From: Medicago truncatula
Taxonomy: Eukaryota > Streptophyta > Magnoliopsida > Fabales > Fabaceae
Length of the DNA: 64,000 bases
Assembly: GCF_003473485.1 (NCBI RefSeq)
Contig: NC_053045.1
Coordinates: 45,302,494 to 45,366,493, forward strand
Direction of reading: 5' to 3'
Part shown: positions 1-10,522 of the stretch, in pieces
Layout: each line of letters opens with the position of its first letter
Numbering within the stretch: position 1 is the first letter of the stretch
Program-made: the position numbers and the translations under genes
Notes under the pieces: model-generated
Told to the model about the DNA's origin: nothing
The model's input: the letters and a program-made list of their open reading frames with translations, nothing else
Database searches by the model: none

Positions 1-931
1 TTTTTTTTTTTTGTGACAAATTAAAGTATATAGTTAGAAAGGTCGTGAAACTACATGTCACCAAATAATCTTTTAAGCCTATTTTATTAAAGAGAAATGA
101 TATTTGTATAATTATTTTGAGACAACTTTCTCTAATACTCTCATTGTGTTCTTACTCTTTCTTCTGATCTTATCTATGGTTTTTTTATCCAATAAGCAAA
201 GGGAAGACAATGTTTTCTCAAAAATGTCATAAAATAGTTATATAATATCATTTCTTTTTATTAAATTTTGTAGTTGTGTTAAATTATGAATTTTCTAACA
301 TTTTATGTAATTTAAACATACCAGAATACATCATATTTTGATATATTTAAACGGATTATTATAAAACTGAATTTAAATAAGTTTTCATATAAATTTAGAT
401 TCTCTAAAAGGTCACTATCAAAAAAAAGTTTCTCTAAAAAGTCATGTTAAATTTTAAAATAAAACTTAATGTTGTTAACTGATTTATTTGTTAGTCTATT
501 TACGAAAGCTTACCTCACTCGTTACTTGAGTAGCGTAGGTTTTCGTAAGAAATAAAAAATAGATTTGGATCCTCTCTATTTTACTTTTCGTTTTATTTTT
601 CTCTATTTTAAATCTGAATTAGCCATTAAAAATACCACTAACTTTTTTTTTACGATTTTAATTCTTTTTTGCCTCTCAAGTTTGATGGTTGTTATTCTCC
701 TTTGAGAGGATTCTCAATGAAGATATCCCATTTTTTAAAAAATTGTGAAGTAAAATTTTAAACAAACTGACTTTATCATGCTTTAAAAAATATCATAACA
801 TATCTTAAAAATGATTATATGGTAAATAATATGACTCTTACCTACATTTATAAAGTAGTTTTTTTTTAGGGAATTTATAAAGTAGGTTAAACTCAAGTTT
901 TGCAAAGTCTAGTACAAACCTAATAATATAT
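1..931. other. Gene-free AT-rich flank
   Basis: No reading frame of note. The stretch is AT-rich. Around 120-160 it resembles one arm of the short foldback family seen complete near 29657 and 57669 (motif TCTCTAATACTC), but I cannot find its partner arm. At 501-553 two 15-base arms (TTACGAAAGCTTAC and, inverted, GTAGGTTTTCGTAAG) could form an imperfect hairpin. Confidence 0.4.
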
Positions 932-2081
932 GAGAATTACTGTTCCCACATTTGATATGGTTGTGCCACACTAGTAAAATACGATTTTGCCTCTTCGGCA
1001 GTTAACTGTCGAGGAATTTGAAATCCGGATGCAGTTAACTGCCGAGGTAAATAATTAAGGGTAATGTTGGTAAAACAACATTTATTGTTGCATTGAACTT
1101 TGAAAGTGACAGTTAAATAGAAACAAAAAATTTCTCCAAAAATGACATTTAGAAAGGAACGGAGAGAGTATATGATAATATGACTTTTTATGTGGTGAAA
1201 CTAGTGCAATACTTATTTATAGCTTATTAATGTTTACGCATTTGATTTATTCGTTATTACATTCCATTTAATTTTGTTATAATCTATGATTCTTTTCTTA
1301 AAGCTTTTTTCAAGTAAGACATGTCTGAGGTAGCACAAATTGAAGGGCGTGTTAGGTACTCCGCGTTTAAAAAGACGGTTAAGGTTATGATAACGCCGAC
1401 GGACTCTCTTGACGATTTGAAGGCACAACTTAACACTTATTTTGAGCATCTTGGTGAAAATCAATATACACGTCACTTGTTTGGTCAAAAGCCATGCATA
1501 GACCTAGGAGAAGATAAAGATGAATACGCATGGAAAACGGCAAGTTGTATGCCTTGGCTTATTCGCGACGATAGCGACGTCAGATTTATGTTTCGGAATA
1601 TGGTGGAAGATAATATATTATATATGTATGTTCGTTCCATATGCAATTGCGTTGAATGTAAGTAGGGATTTAATTTAATGATGTGTAATGAGTTGTTTAA
1701 TTATGGACACTTAATTATGGACACTTTGTAACGTTTTGATGAATTTCAAACGTTTGTGTAATTTGAATCAAATGTCGGTTTAATTTAATTATGGACAATT
1801 GTAAAAGATATTGTATTTATCTTGTTTATGTCCGAGTTTCAATGTTGTATGAATTATTTTTCCTTTGGAAATGCTCTGGTTTAATTACAGGTAAAAACTG
1901 GCCGAAAAAATGGCTTGAAAATGTTTAGAATTATGCAGAACCCACTGTCTGCATAATCAGTTTTCCTCGGCAATTAACTGCAGCCGGATTTCAAATTCCT
2001 CGACAGTTAAGTGCTGAGGGGGCAAAAATCGTATTTTACTAGTGTGGCACAACCTTATCAAATGTGAGAATAGCAATTTTC
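932..2081. mobile_element. Mutator-like (MULE) element, non-autonomous, with 9-bp target duplication
   Basis: Two long terminal inverted repeats of roughly 110-120 bases face each other. The left arm (932-1050) begins GAGAATTACTGTTCCCACAT and the right arm (about 1963-2081), read inverted, begins GAAAATTGCTATTCTCACAT. Both continue through the shared stretch TTGTGCCACACTAGTAAAAT and then through near-palindromic blocks of the type GCAGTTAACTGYCG. The element is flanked by the exact 9-base repeat ATAATATAT (923-931 and 2082-2090). Long inverted termini plus a 9-base duplication are the hallmark of the Mutator superfamily. The interior holds one ORF (next entry) but no transposase. Confidence 0.85.
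1321..1665 (+). CDS. 114-aa ORF inside the Mutator-like element, function unknown
   Basis: An uninterrupted ATG-to-stop frame of 114 codons lies between the two inverted termini of the element at 932-2081. The protein is mixed charge, with no signal peptide and no obvious membrane segment. It ends in a cysteine-containing tail (ICNCVECK). The middle reads as a compact alpha/beta domain, with hydrophobic strands alternating with charged turns. I do not recognise a catalytic motif and there is no DDE transposase. It may be an N-terminal accessory domain of a MuDR-type transposase, or a host gene piece captured by the element; both are inference. The intact frame in an AT-rich relic suggests recent insertion or selection. 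Expression is not shown by the sequence. Confidence 0.5.
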   Translation: MSEVAQIEGRVRYSAFKKTVKVMITPTDSLDDLKAQLNTYFEHLGENQYTRHLFGQKPCIDLGEDKDEYAWKTASCMPWLIRDDSDVRFMFRNMVEDNILYMYVRSICNCVECK

Positions 2082-3754
2082 ATAATATATTCCAACCTAT
2101 CTAGGTCCAATCTTTTGTGAATTTTAATTAAATTAAAATCGAAGTGTATAAAAAATCCCATTCGAGATCTCAGTTGAATGCATCATATCAGCAGATACAG
2201 ACCTAAACTAATTAAAAATAAATAAATCGCAGTATGCTATAGAGGATGACAAGGGCCATTATTATGATTAAAGAAAAAGTTGCCCATCAACAACGCTCCA
2301 AACTTTATTTCGTCAAAAAATATAACAATCTCCAAAATTTATCCGAAACAGAATAACTAAAGAAGAGTGGTTTAGTTTAGGATCCTAGTTCAACGGACAA
2401 ATTTCAAAATTGCAAGGTCGGACGTCATGATTCGAGTTCAAATCTGAAACCTCACAGTTGTGTGTGAGTATAATTTCAGTGACTTACCATTCTATATGCA
2501 CATTGTCACAAACGATATATTTTAAATTCCCAAAACTCAAATCAATACTCAAACAGAGCATATTATATTGTCTTCTCATACTAACGCTAACAAAATGTAT
2601 GTTTTCTGAGAAAACCCTAAGCTACACTGATGTGGGGTTAAAAAATAAAATAAAATAAATAGAAAAATATTTAAAAAATGATAAATATTGAATTATTCAT
2701 CATGTATTTCTCTCTTCTCACAATCAATTATTGACACTTGCATGTATTCTTCAATTAAAAATAATTCTTTCCTTTTCCATTTTTTATTTTTTATTTTTTT
2801 ACTTACTGTATTATTTTATTTACTTTTGCTCCATTCTTCTTCACAGAACTTTCCTATTTATTCTTGTGCATATCGTTATTACACTTATTTTGACGGGCAT
2901 CCTAATTAATTAGAGATTCGTAGGGTATGCTATTGGCCCAATAACATGCGTGAGTCAACGTAAAATATTATTTTAATATATTGTGGATTGTTTTATTAGG
3001 CATTTCTCTCAACAGACTTAATTGTGACACACAAACGCACACATTAATTACACTTTGCTAATAATGCATGCTCGTAGGATATTATGTGAGCCTTATCTTT
3101 GATATGTTTATATTATTTTGTTCTTAATCTACCGTGGAAAACAGCATCGATCGATCTTTCCGTCCTACCCCTTTCGGCTGCTTATTGTTGCATGCTTATC
3201 TTGCATTCATTATTTTTATGGCTGAAAATCAATTGAACATATTTGTACGAAATTTGATAATTGATTTATTGAATTTGAATCATGAATTAGATGAGTTAAA
3301 TTAAAGTTAAAAATGAAGTTCGTTAAATAAATAAGTTGAATTTGAGTTAGATATAATTTATCTCATTTAATTCATGAGTTGGCTCAATATATAATTTGTC
3401 TCTTATAATTAATTTTTTAAGTATTGTGTATAATTTAATTTTTGTTTAAAATAAACTTGTCTTGGAAGTAAGAATAATGTTGCTAGAAGATGATATTCCT
3501 ATCCTCGTGAGTTTAACTCACTTATTCAAAGAGTATCACAAACTACATATGTATATTAGGTTAAAATGATGAATTGGAAAACATATTAAAATAGTGAGTC
3601 ATTAAAAAATAAAACATGATAAAGAGATATGATCATTTTCAAAATATATAATGTAAATCAATTTTTCAAATTTAAGAATAAATTTTGACTATTACTTTCA
3701 TTCTATCTATTTCTCACGCATCCTATTTTTTTCTTTTCAAAATACATTCGTCGC
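2082..3754. other. Gene-free repeat-bearing interval
   Basis: No convincing gene. At about 2370-2460 there is a tRNA-like, SINE-type patch (CCTAGTTCAACGGA followed by a GATTCGAGTTCAAATC block) that resembles RNA polymerase III A and B boxes. The frames at 2458-2658 and 2688-2913 are low-complexity, phenylalanine- and isoleucine-rich translations and are not credible genes. The stretch 3240-3420 is diffuse AT-rich sequence. Confidence 0.35.
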
Positions 3755-3945
3755 ATGAAGCTCATGAACGAATACGACCTGAGAACCATGTTCTTGATAT
3801 TTGGTTAGTACTAAAGGATCAATCAAGTTGGACGCTTCTTTGGTTAAATATGTTGAAGAAATTCAGAAAAGTTTGTTCTGGTTCAGGAACTGTGAAGAGA
3901 TCAGGGCTCTGCTTAAGGAACAAGACGAATAAGTTAATTTAGTTG
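3755..3945 (+). pseudogene. Unidentified gene fragment broken by frameshift
   Basis: Two neighbouring frames look protein-like but do not join. The first runs from an ATG in about 3756-3807 (MKLMNEYDLRTMFLIFG, then stop). The second runs about 3818-3934 (start GSIKLDASLVKYVEEIQK, end IRALLKEQDE, then a natural TAA). The second has the amphipathic, charged pattern of real coding sequence. The overlapping longer frame at 3685-3942 looks like its out-of-frame shadow. I cannot name the family; a remnant of a transposon or captured host exon is likely. Confidence 0.35.
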
Positions 3946-5715
3946 ATCCATGATCTGTTATGTTTTATTTTATTATGTATTTTACGTTGTCAAATTATGT
4001 CCCTGATGTATTTGAAATTGTTAAAACACATTTTTGTAGGGTGCAAGTTAGGTTCAGATTATATAATTTGAACCAATTCAACACAGGTTTTTTGTGTGGT
4101 CCACATTGCACTGAAAGTTTATGTGGTACATGACACACAAAAACTTCTATAAATTAGCATGCTTGGTTCTTTTGATGTAAAATACAACAAAAAACTATGA
4201 AAAATTACTGAAAGGTATGAACACCAAGATGTTGTTATGAGCCAGATCTTGTTGCCTTGGAAATAGAAATATGTCAGTTGGCAAGACGTCATGATCTAAC
4301 TCAAAACAATTCTCTTAAAACACCTTGCTTTTTCATCATTATGCTGCATATCTGATTATGAAGAGTTTGTTTTGAACTTGATCCAGTTGATTTGCCGATA
4401 GAAATATGTCCGTTGGCAGGCCAGTTAGAACAAGTACAAAAGCACATCTTCAAACACCTTTCCATAATTTTTACCACTTCTGTTATTACGTTGTTTTACA
4501 GTGTTGAATTATGTTTTGTACCTTTTTTTTTCCCTATGTTATTCATAATGAAAACCCTCAAAAAATCAAACTTAATCACAGTCTGTAACATTTAGATTAT
4601 ACAATCTGAACCCTCCCAAATTGTGTGGACGGTGGCGTTACACCAAAGGTTTTGACGGTTTGTGGTGTGTTTACCGTTTTTTTTTATCAGTGTGAGTTAA
4701 CTCACGCTGGAATGTTTAAGATTGGTTGAACTGACTTAAAAAGTGATTGAACCGATCTTAAAAATGTTAGCCTGAGTTAACTCACTCTGAAAAAACTCGA
4801 GTATTAACTCATGCTGAATTATGGGAATGAGCAAAATCAAAAGTAAGAAGAGCAATTTTTCAAATTTAATGCATATCAAGCACGCTAAATGTGTTTTGTA
4901 CAATATCAGGACAACAACTTAATTATGCTAATTCTTTTTTTCTTTCTCGAAATGTGGAGGAGAATAACAAACTCAACTTTAGATTTGAAACCTTGCACCA
5001 ATGCTAAAATGGTTAAAAGGTAGGAGAAAAACAACTCTCATCATCTCAAAGAGACACGCTCACTTTTAAACTTCAACATGATAATACATTAAGCAATTGA
5101 ACTTATTTATGCTAGATCGTCAAAATTGAAATAGTGGCAATAGTTAATACATCAATTGCTTGTAGAAGAAGCGTTCATAACTATTCCAATTGTCTCTGAG
5201 AAGCAATTAACTAACTATTACTATTCTTTCAACTATAATTTCAATCATAACGGGTATCTAGAGGCCAAATTATAATTGAAACAGGAGCATAATCAATACA
5301 TCAATGGAAGCACGATCTTGTAGAAATTGAAAATGTCAAACATACCAACTTAGAGTTAATAATAGGGTGGTGCAAGAGAGAAACTAGCATGTTAGGATGG
5401 TGGCAATGGAACTTGATTTTTATCACCATGCTATGCTATCTATTTTAAATTTTATTTACTGTCAATTTTTGACTGAGTGTATCTAAACATTACTCATTAA
5501 ATGTTTTCCAACATTTGCAAACAATATCTTAGCTTTTATTTATATTACAAAAGTTAAACACATAAATCATTAGCCAATTAATTAGGTTTAAGTGGTTCAT
5601 GAGCTTCATCCCAAGACGAATTATTTGACATAATTGACTCATGGTCGAACTCTAGATTTCAATTTCAATTTTGAACGCACACAAAAAAGACACACATAAC
5701 TCACCGCAACATCTT
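3946..5715. other. Gene-free interval with short inverted repeats downstream of the UGT gene
   Basis: No gene seen. At 4688-4790 a foldback pair of about 45 bases is visible (GTGAGTTAACTCACGCTGGA against an inverted GTGAGTTAACTCAGGCTAAC), probably a small transposon. Two similar blocks (GAAATATGTCAGTTGGCA near 4267 and GAAATATGTCCGTTGGCA near 4400) suggest an internal duplication. The last 100 bases are the probable 3' untranslated region of the UGT. Confidence 0.4.
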
Positions 5716-8700
5716 CTACTTTTCAAATTTCAATTTCAAAACCAAACTATTGTAGTTATTATAAGAAGACCCTCCGATTGATGTAGCAGCCTCAGCCTTA
5801 CGCTTCAACTCCAAACACTTGTTCCTCATTTCTTTCCCTTTTTCTCCCTTCATAAGTTCCTTCACTAACCCTTCAACTTGCTCTCTATTAACATCACTCT
5901 CAATTTCTATTCCAACCCCCCATCTATTACATGCATAAAAACAATTAGTTTGTTGTTCAGCAAAAAAAGGCCAACAAGCCAATGGCACACCCTCACAAAT
6001 GCTTTCCAATGTTGAGTTCCATCCACAATGAGTTAAAAAGCCTCCAATACATGAATGACTTAGAACTTTCTCTTGTGGGGACCACCCCAAAATTAACCCT
6101 CTATTTTCAATTTCTTTCATAAATTCATCATTTGATATCACCTCATCTCCACAATCCACAAGATTAGGTCTAATGACCCATAAGAAATTGTATTTGCTAT
6201 TGGCTAATCCCCAAGCAAACTCTCTTAATTGCTTGGTAGTCATAATCACTAAGCTCCCAAAATTCACATAAACCACTGAACCTTTGTCTTTTTTATCCAA
6301 CCAATTCATGCAGTTAACATCTTCCTTCCATAAATTAAAATCAATGGAATCCAATTGATTATTTGAACTTGAATTTGAATTTTTTTTATGCAGCATGGAT
6401 AATGGACCAATAGGGTAAAGGTGAGGGTATTTCATTTTGATTGCATCTAATACCTCTTGCTCTAATTCTTGGAAAGTGTTAAGAATGACACCTTTTGCAT
6501 TCATTGCATTGTTCACTGATTCTCTGTTGTAATTGAACATTGTATCATTAGAATTTGTAGTCCTAAAGAAAGTGGGAAGGTCTTTCAGTTTAACACCTCT
6601 CATTGCTGGTATCCAATCAACTTCAGTTTCAAGATATCCATCACACACATTCTTCTCATCTAACAATAAAAAAAATGAATAAAAACAATTGATGAGTTTA
6701 AACATAGCCAGTACCCTTATATCATATTTGTATAAAGTGAGGGAGACAAATGAAACTGATTAAAGATAACAAACTTATAATGAAAATGTGAAGTTTAAAA
6801 TCTAATTTTTGGTCCTATAAATACTCAGAGTGATATTTGATATATTGGAGTGCGGATTTAAACCTGCAATTTTTCACTTCACAATGCTTAGTCTGCTCGA
6901 GTTTTGTCACTAGGATCTTTTAACCAACAAAATATCCTTGATTATATAACAAACATGTTTCTTCCTTTAATCATTTCCCCTACCTGCGGGTATAAGGCAG
7001 TCTGTAGTGTGGTACAGTGGTGGTGAATGTAGTATGGTATTATTGATGATGAAATTTGCACCACTGTACCACATTATGATTAATGTCGTAGTGTGGTTAA
7101 TTTATTCACCACACCACTATGATTTTGTAATGGAATGTCTGTAAACTATCAAATCCTAGCATGAATTGTGCTAGGGATTTGTTTATTTTACTAAATTTTA
7201 CCCCTTAAAAAATCAATAAAGTCCGAATCAAGGTTTTTAAACTTGATTTAGATTGAATGAGTTTATAAAAACTCTGCTCGTAAATTCGTATGAGTTTACT
7301 TCATATTAAAATAATATAAAATTATTATAAATATGACATATATATTACATAATACCATTTACACATCAATAATTTAAGATTTCAACTTAACTTTTGTGTT
7401 TGTCATGTTGATAAACTTGTATTGAACTATATAAATTACCCCACCAAATCATAAAAGCATCTAAAAAACTATAAAAAAACAAGAGTTTCATAACTTTTTA
7501 ATGTTATTTTTTTTTTTTGAAAGATAACTTTTTAATGTTATTAAAAGTTAAAACTATCTACGCAAATAAAAAGGGTTAATTTCGTTGAATTTGAATTAAA
7601 TCGAGTTAATTTCATACGATTATGTCCAATTTCAAAGGGTTTACTATGTGCTAACTAACTCGGGTAAAGTCATATTCATCTTCAATTTTCACATATTCAA
7701 TGTTACTAGCAATTTAACTCAAAATCCATAATAAATAGACGTTAAATCGAGCAATTTTACAAGTTAAAATTCAATTTTAACGAACTAATAGTTTTTATAG
7801 ATGTAACAATCAATCAAAGGATTCAAGATATATTTCATGTCAAAAATTAAAAGCAAATACACTTTTTACTTGCTATATTTCTTTTTTGTGTTCCGGAGTT
7901 CGGCCGAGAGGTAATAAAGTCTGATCAAGAACTGTTTCATTCAAGAATCCAACTCATGTTTTTTTTGAATAATTCATTTTTGGTAGTGCTCATTAACCAC
8001 TTGAGCCTAATTATTTGATTTTTTTTATGGCTATATTTAATTCTACTACAACTAACATAGGATTTAAATCACAATTTTTTTTAAACTAATTTAATCCTTT
8101 TTTCTGATTATTACAATTAAATAAGCTTTCTTATATCTATCCCAAAAAAATGGTATATTCAAAAAATTTATTTAACATCCAATTAACCCGGTGTATCATT
8201 TCATGAACTTAAAACACATAATTTGTCGTATTTATTAATGTGGCAACATTAGACTATAAATGTGTTAAATCAAATGATTCATGGTTTATGCTCTTGGCCC
8301 AACAAATAAAGGCCATGTGATCTGTCAAGTGCGTTGGAATCCTCCACCAGAAGACTTTATTAAAATCAATGTGGACGGATCTTCTTTTGGTAATCCTGAT
8401 AATGCAGGTTTTGGAGGTCTTTTGAGAAACAATAGGGGGAATTGGATTCATGGTTTTTCCGGATCTTGTGGAAGAGCTACTAATTTGTTTGCTGAACTTT
8501 CAGCTATTTGGAAGGGTCTTCAGTTGGCGTGGGATCTTGGTTATAGATCTATCATCATGGAATCTGACTCTCAAGTAGCTTTGGATCTTATTCTTGATAC
8601 TAAACAAAAGGACTTTCATCCTCATGCATCTTTGCTTTCTCTCATTAGGAAGCTTTCTTCTCTTCCATGGGTGGTCTATTTAGTCATACTTTGAGAGAAG

Positions 8701-9456
8701 GGAACGAATGTGCTGACTGGTTGGCTAAATTTGGTGCAACTAATACTGACTCCTTGAAGATGTGGACTTCTCCTCCATCTCAATTGGATATCATCATGCT
8801 TGCGGATACCTCTGGGGTATTTAGGCAGCGGATTGGCTAGTTTGGTTTTCTTGTCTTTTAATTTCCTCTTCATCAAAAAAAAAATCAAATGATTCATAGC
8901 ATGGGTGACAAAAAAAAATCTGTATTTGCGTGTATCCGCAAATAAAATTCGTTATGAATAAGGGGTGAGTATGTTAATGGATATTCGTGGCTAAAATAAA
9001 TAGATACTTCAACTACTCGTTACTTAATGAATATGGATTCAAATTCAATGATACTCGTGCCAACAATTATCCATACCCGTTGAAATATTAAATTAATTAC
9101 CTAAATATCCTTAGTTAAATATAAAAGTTACCTTTCAAATTTAGTCGAAAAAAGATACTATTTACGTTCTTCCTTCTCCTTCAAATCTCTCATTGCTTCA
9201 CTATAACTCAGATTTTATGTTTTTTCTCAATGTGACGAACTTTTTTTTTTCGTTAGAAATGACATGCATGGATATTATTATGTTTTGATAAAAAGACGAA
9301 AACAAATGTGATAAATAATTGCTGTTAAATTTTAGGAAATTAAAAAAAAATACAAAAATTCTTTTTTTAAAAAAGAAATTGTCATTCATGGATATCATAA
9401 AATACCCGCGGGTTCCTCAAAATTTTGTTGATTACCCGCACAAATATGAGTGGAAA

Positions 9457-9506
<50 letters not shown>

Positions 9507-10460
9507 CATGCTAACCGGTGCCCTCGGGGCACTGGTTAAGCATACAAAAAAGGAAATTCTTACCATAAAAGGAAGTTTTGTTGACTTATTTATGGATTAA
9601 TTAAACAATTTTTAATAATTAACATATAATTTCCCTTTTTATTATCCGTAACCAGTGTCCGGGAGCACCGGTTAGCATTTCCCGTTAAATTATTACATCT
9701 AATAGAAGGTGCTCTGAGAAAGCGCCTTATAATGTGATTTGATTCTCATGCATGTGTAAAAAAAAATTGATTGAAAATAATGGCAGAGTTTTGTAACAAA
9801 AACTGAAAACAAACAAAAAACACACAAATAGATGAGTCATTTAATATTAGAAAACTATATCCAGAGAAATACGTAAATTTCAATATAAGAGGAGGCAATA
9901 TTAATTAAATAAATTGTACCTTTAAGTGGAAAATAGCCTCTTTTCTGAAGCTCATCAAAGTTAATATACCCCAACATACCACATCCACTAGGAGTATATA
10001 ACATGAACTCAGGAATATTGAATTCTTGTGCAACTTTCAAAGTAAAATTCATCACACCATCAGAAACTATGCATGTAACAGGAGGCACATCTTCATTTTC
10101 TGAAGAAACAAACTTTGCTATAAGATTTCTGAATGAAATCAACCCACCAATAGGCATTGCACTGCACAAATCTGGTAGGTCCATTATTCCACGTTGATTT
10201 TCTGGTGGCAAACCATCAGATATGGTCTCAAACCGAAAATCTGGAAGACCCTTTAAGGAATTTTGGCCACTAGATTGTAACAAACGATCAAAGTTGAATT
10301 GTGTGTGGACAAAGGTGATGAAAAAACCACTATGATGAAGGAGTTTTGCTAGTTTTAGCATTGGGTTTATGTGACCTTGTGCTGGGAGTGGAACACAAAC
10401 CACATGGGGTCTTGATGGTTCCATTTTGTTATTGATGGTCTCAACTTCAATTGTGTTCAT
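5716..10460 (-). CDS. UGT85: UDP-glycosyltransferase, UGT85 family (two exons)
   Basis: Transfers a sugar from a UDP-sugar, usually UDP-glucose, to a small molecule; cytosolic family 1 glycosyltransferase. Exon 1 is 10460-9920 and exon 2 is 6659-5716. A split Asp codon joins them (GYFPLK-D-EKNVCDGYL), giving 494 residues, the usual UGT85 length. The N-domain carries the family VPLPAQGHINPM block with the catalytic His at about residue 30, and a VSDGVMNF block with the probable partner Asp. Exon 2 holds the whole 44-residue PSPG donor-binding box (about residues 373-416, starting WSPQEKVLSH, containing HCGWNS). A second Met at residue 13 lies closer to the usual family start. The single intron is at the conserved UGT85 position but is about 3.26 kb, inflated by a LINE and other repeats. 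UGT85 enzymes act on iridoids, cyanohydrins, terpenoids and flavonoids; the acceptor here cannot be read from sequence. Confidence 0.93.
8267..8897 (+). mobile_element. 5'-truncated LINE (L1-type) insertion with RNase H domain
   Basis: The insert spans 8283-8881 and is bordered by an exact 16-base target duplication, AAATCAAATGATTCAT (8267-8282 and 8882-8897). It ends in an A-run after CTCTTCATC. It encodes the C-terminal ribonuclease H domain of a plant non-LTR retrotransposon polyprotein: KINVDGSSFG with the first catalytic Asp, GFGGLLRNN, the AELSAIWKGL helix with the Glu, and the ESDSQVALDL block with the next Asp. A frameshift near 8675 separates the tail (TLREGNECADWLAKFGA, then a stop near 8838). 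Sense is plus, opposite to the host UGT. Dead on arrival: no reverse transcriptase or endonuclease is present. Confidence 0.9.
9461..9502. repeat. (TA)n microsatellite
   Basis: About 21 uninterrupted TA units directly abut the left end of the foldback element at 9503. Confidence 0.95.
9503..9683. mobile_element. Small foldback element (MITE), about 181 bp
   Basis: The terminal inverted repeats are about 35 bases. The left begins GGGTCATGCTAACCGGTGCC; the inverted right begins GGGAAATGCTAACCGGTGCT. The AT-rich middle has no ORF. The same terminal plan recurs at about 47527-47705. I cannot assign a superfamily because the target duplication is hidden by the TA repeat. Confidence 0.75.
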
Positions 10461-10478
10461 ACAAATTTATGTTTATTG

Positions 10479-10481
<3 letters not shown>

Positions 10482-10519
<38 letters not shown>
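10482..10519. promoter_or_regulatory. (TA)n run at the UGT85 promoter
   Basis: An alternating TA tract lies only about 22 bases upstream of the UGT85 ATG (read on the minus strand) and provides many TATAAA-like registers. Either it serves as the TATA region with a very short leader, or the real core promoter lies further upstream near 10550. The sequence alone cannot decide. Confidence 0.4.

Positions 10520-10522
<3 letters not shown>

Larger units (their letters stand above)
6660..9919 (-). other. UGT85 intron, repeat-filled
   Basis: The donor is AAAG|GTAC at 9920/9919 and the acceptor ends at 6660. Apart from the LINE at 8283-8881 and the small foldback element at 9503-9683, it contains a (TA)n run at 9461-9502 and a block at about 6994-7125. 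In that block GTGGTACAGTGG and CCACTGTACCAC form an inverted pair, another likely small transposon. No further gene was seen. Confidence 0.7.
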
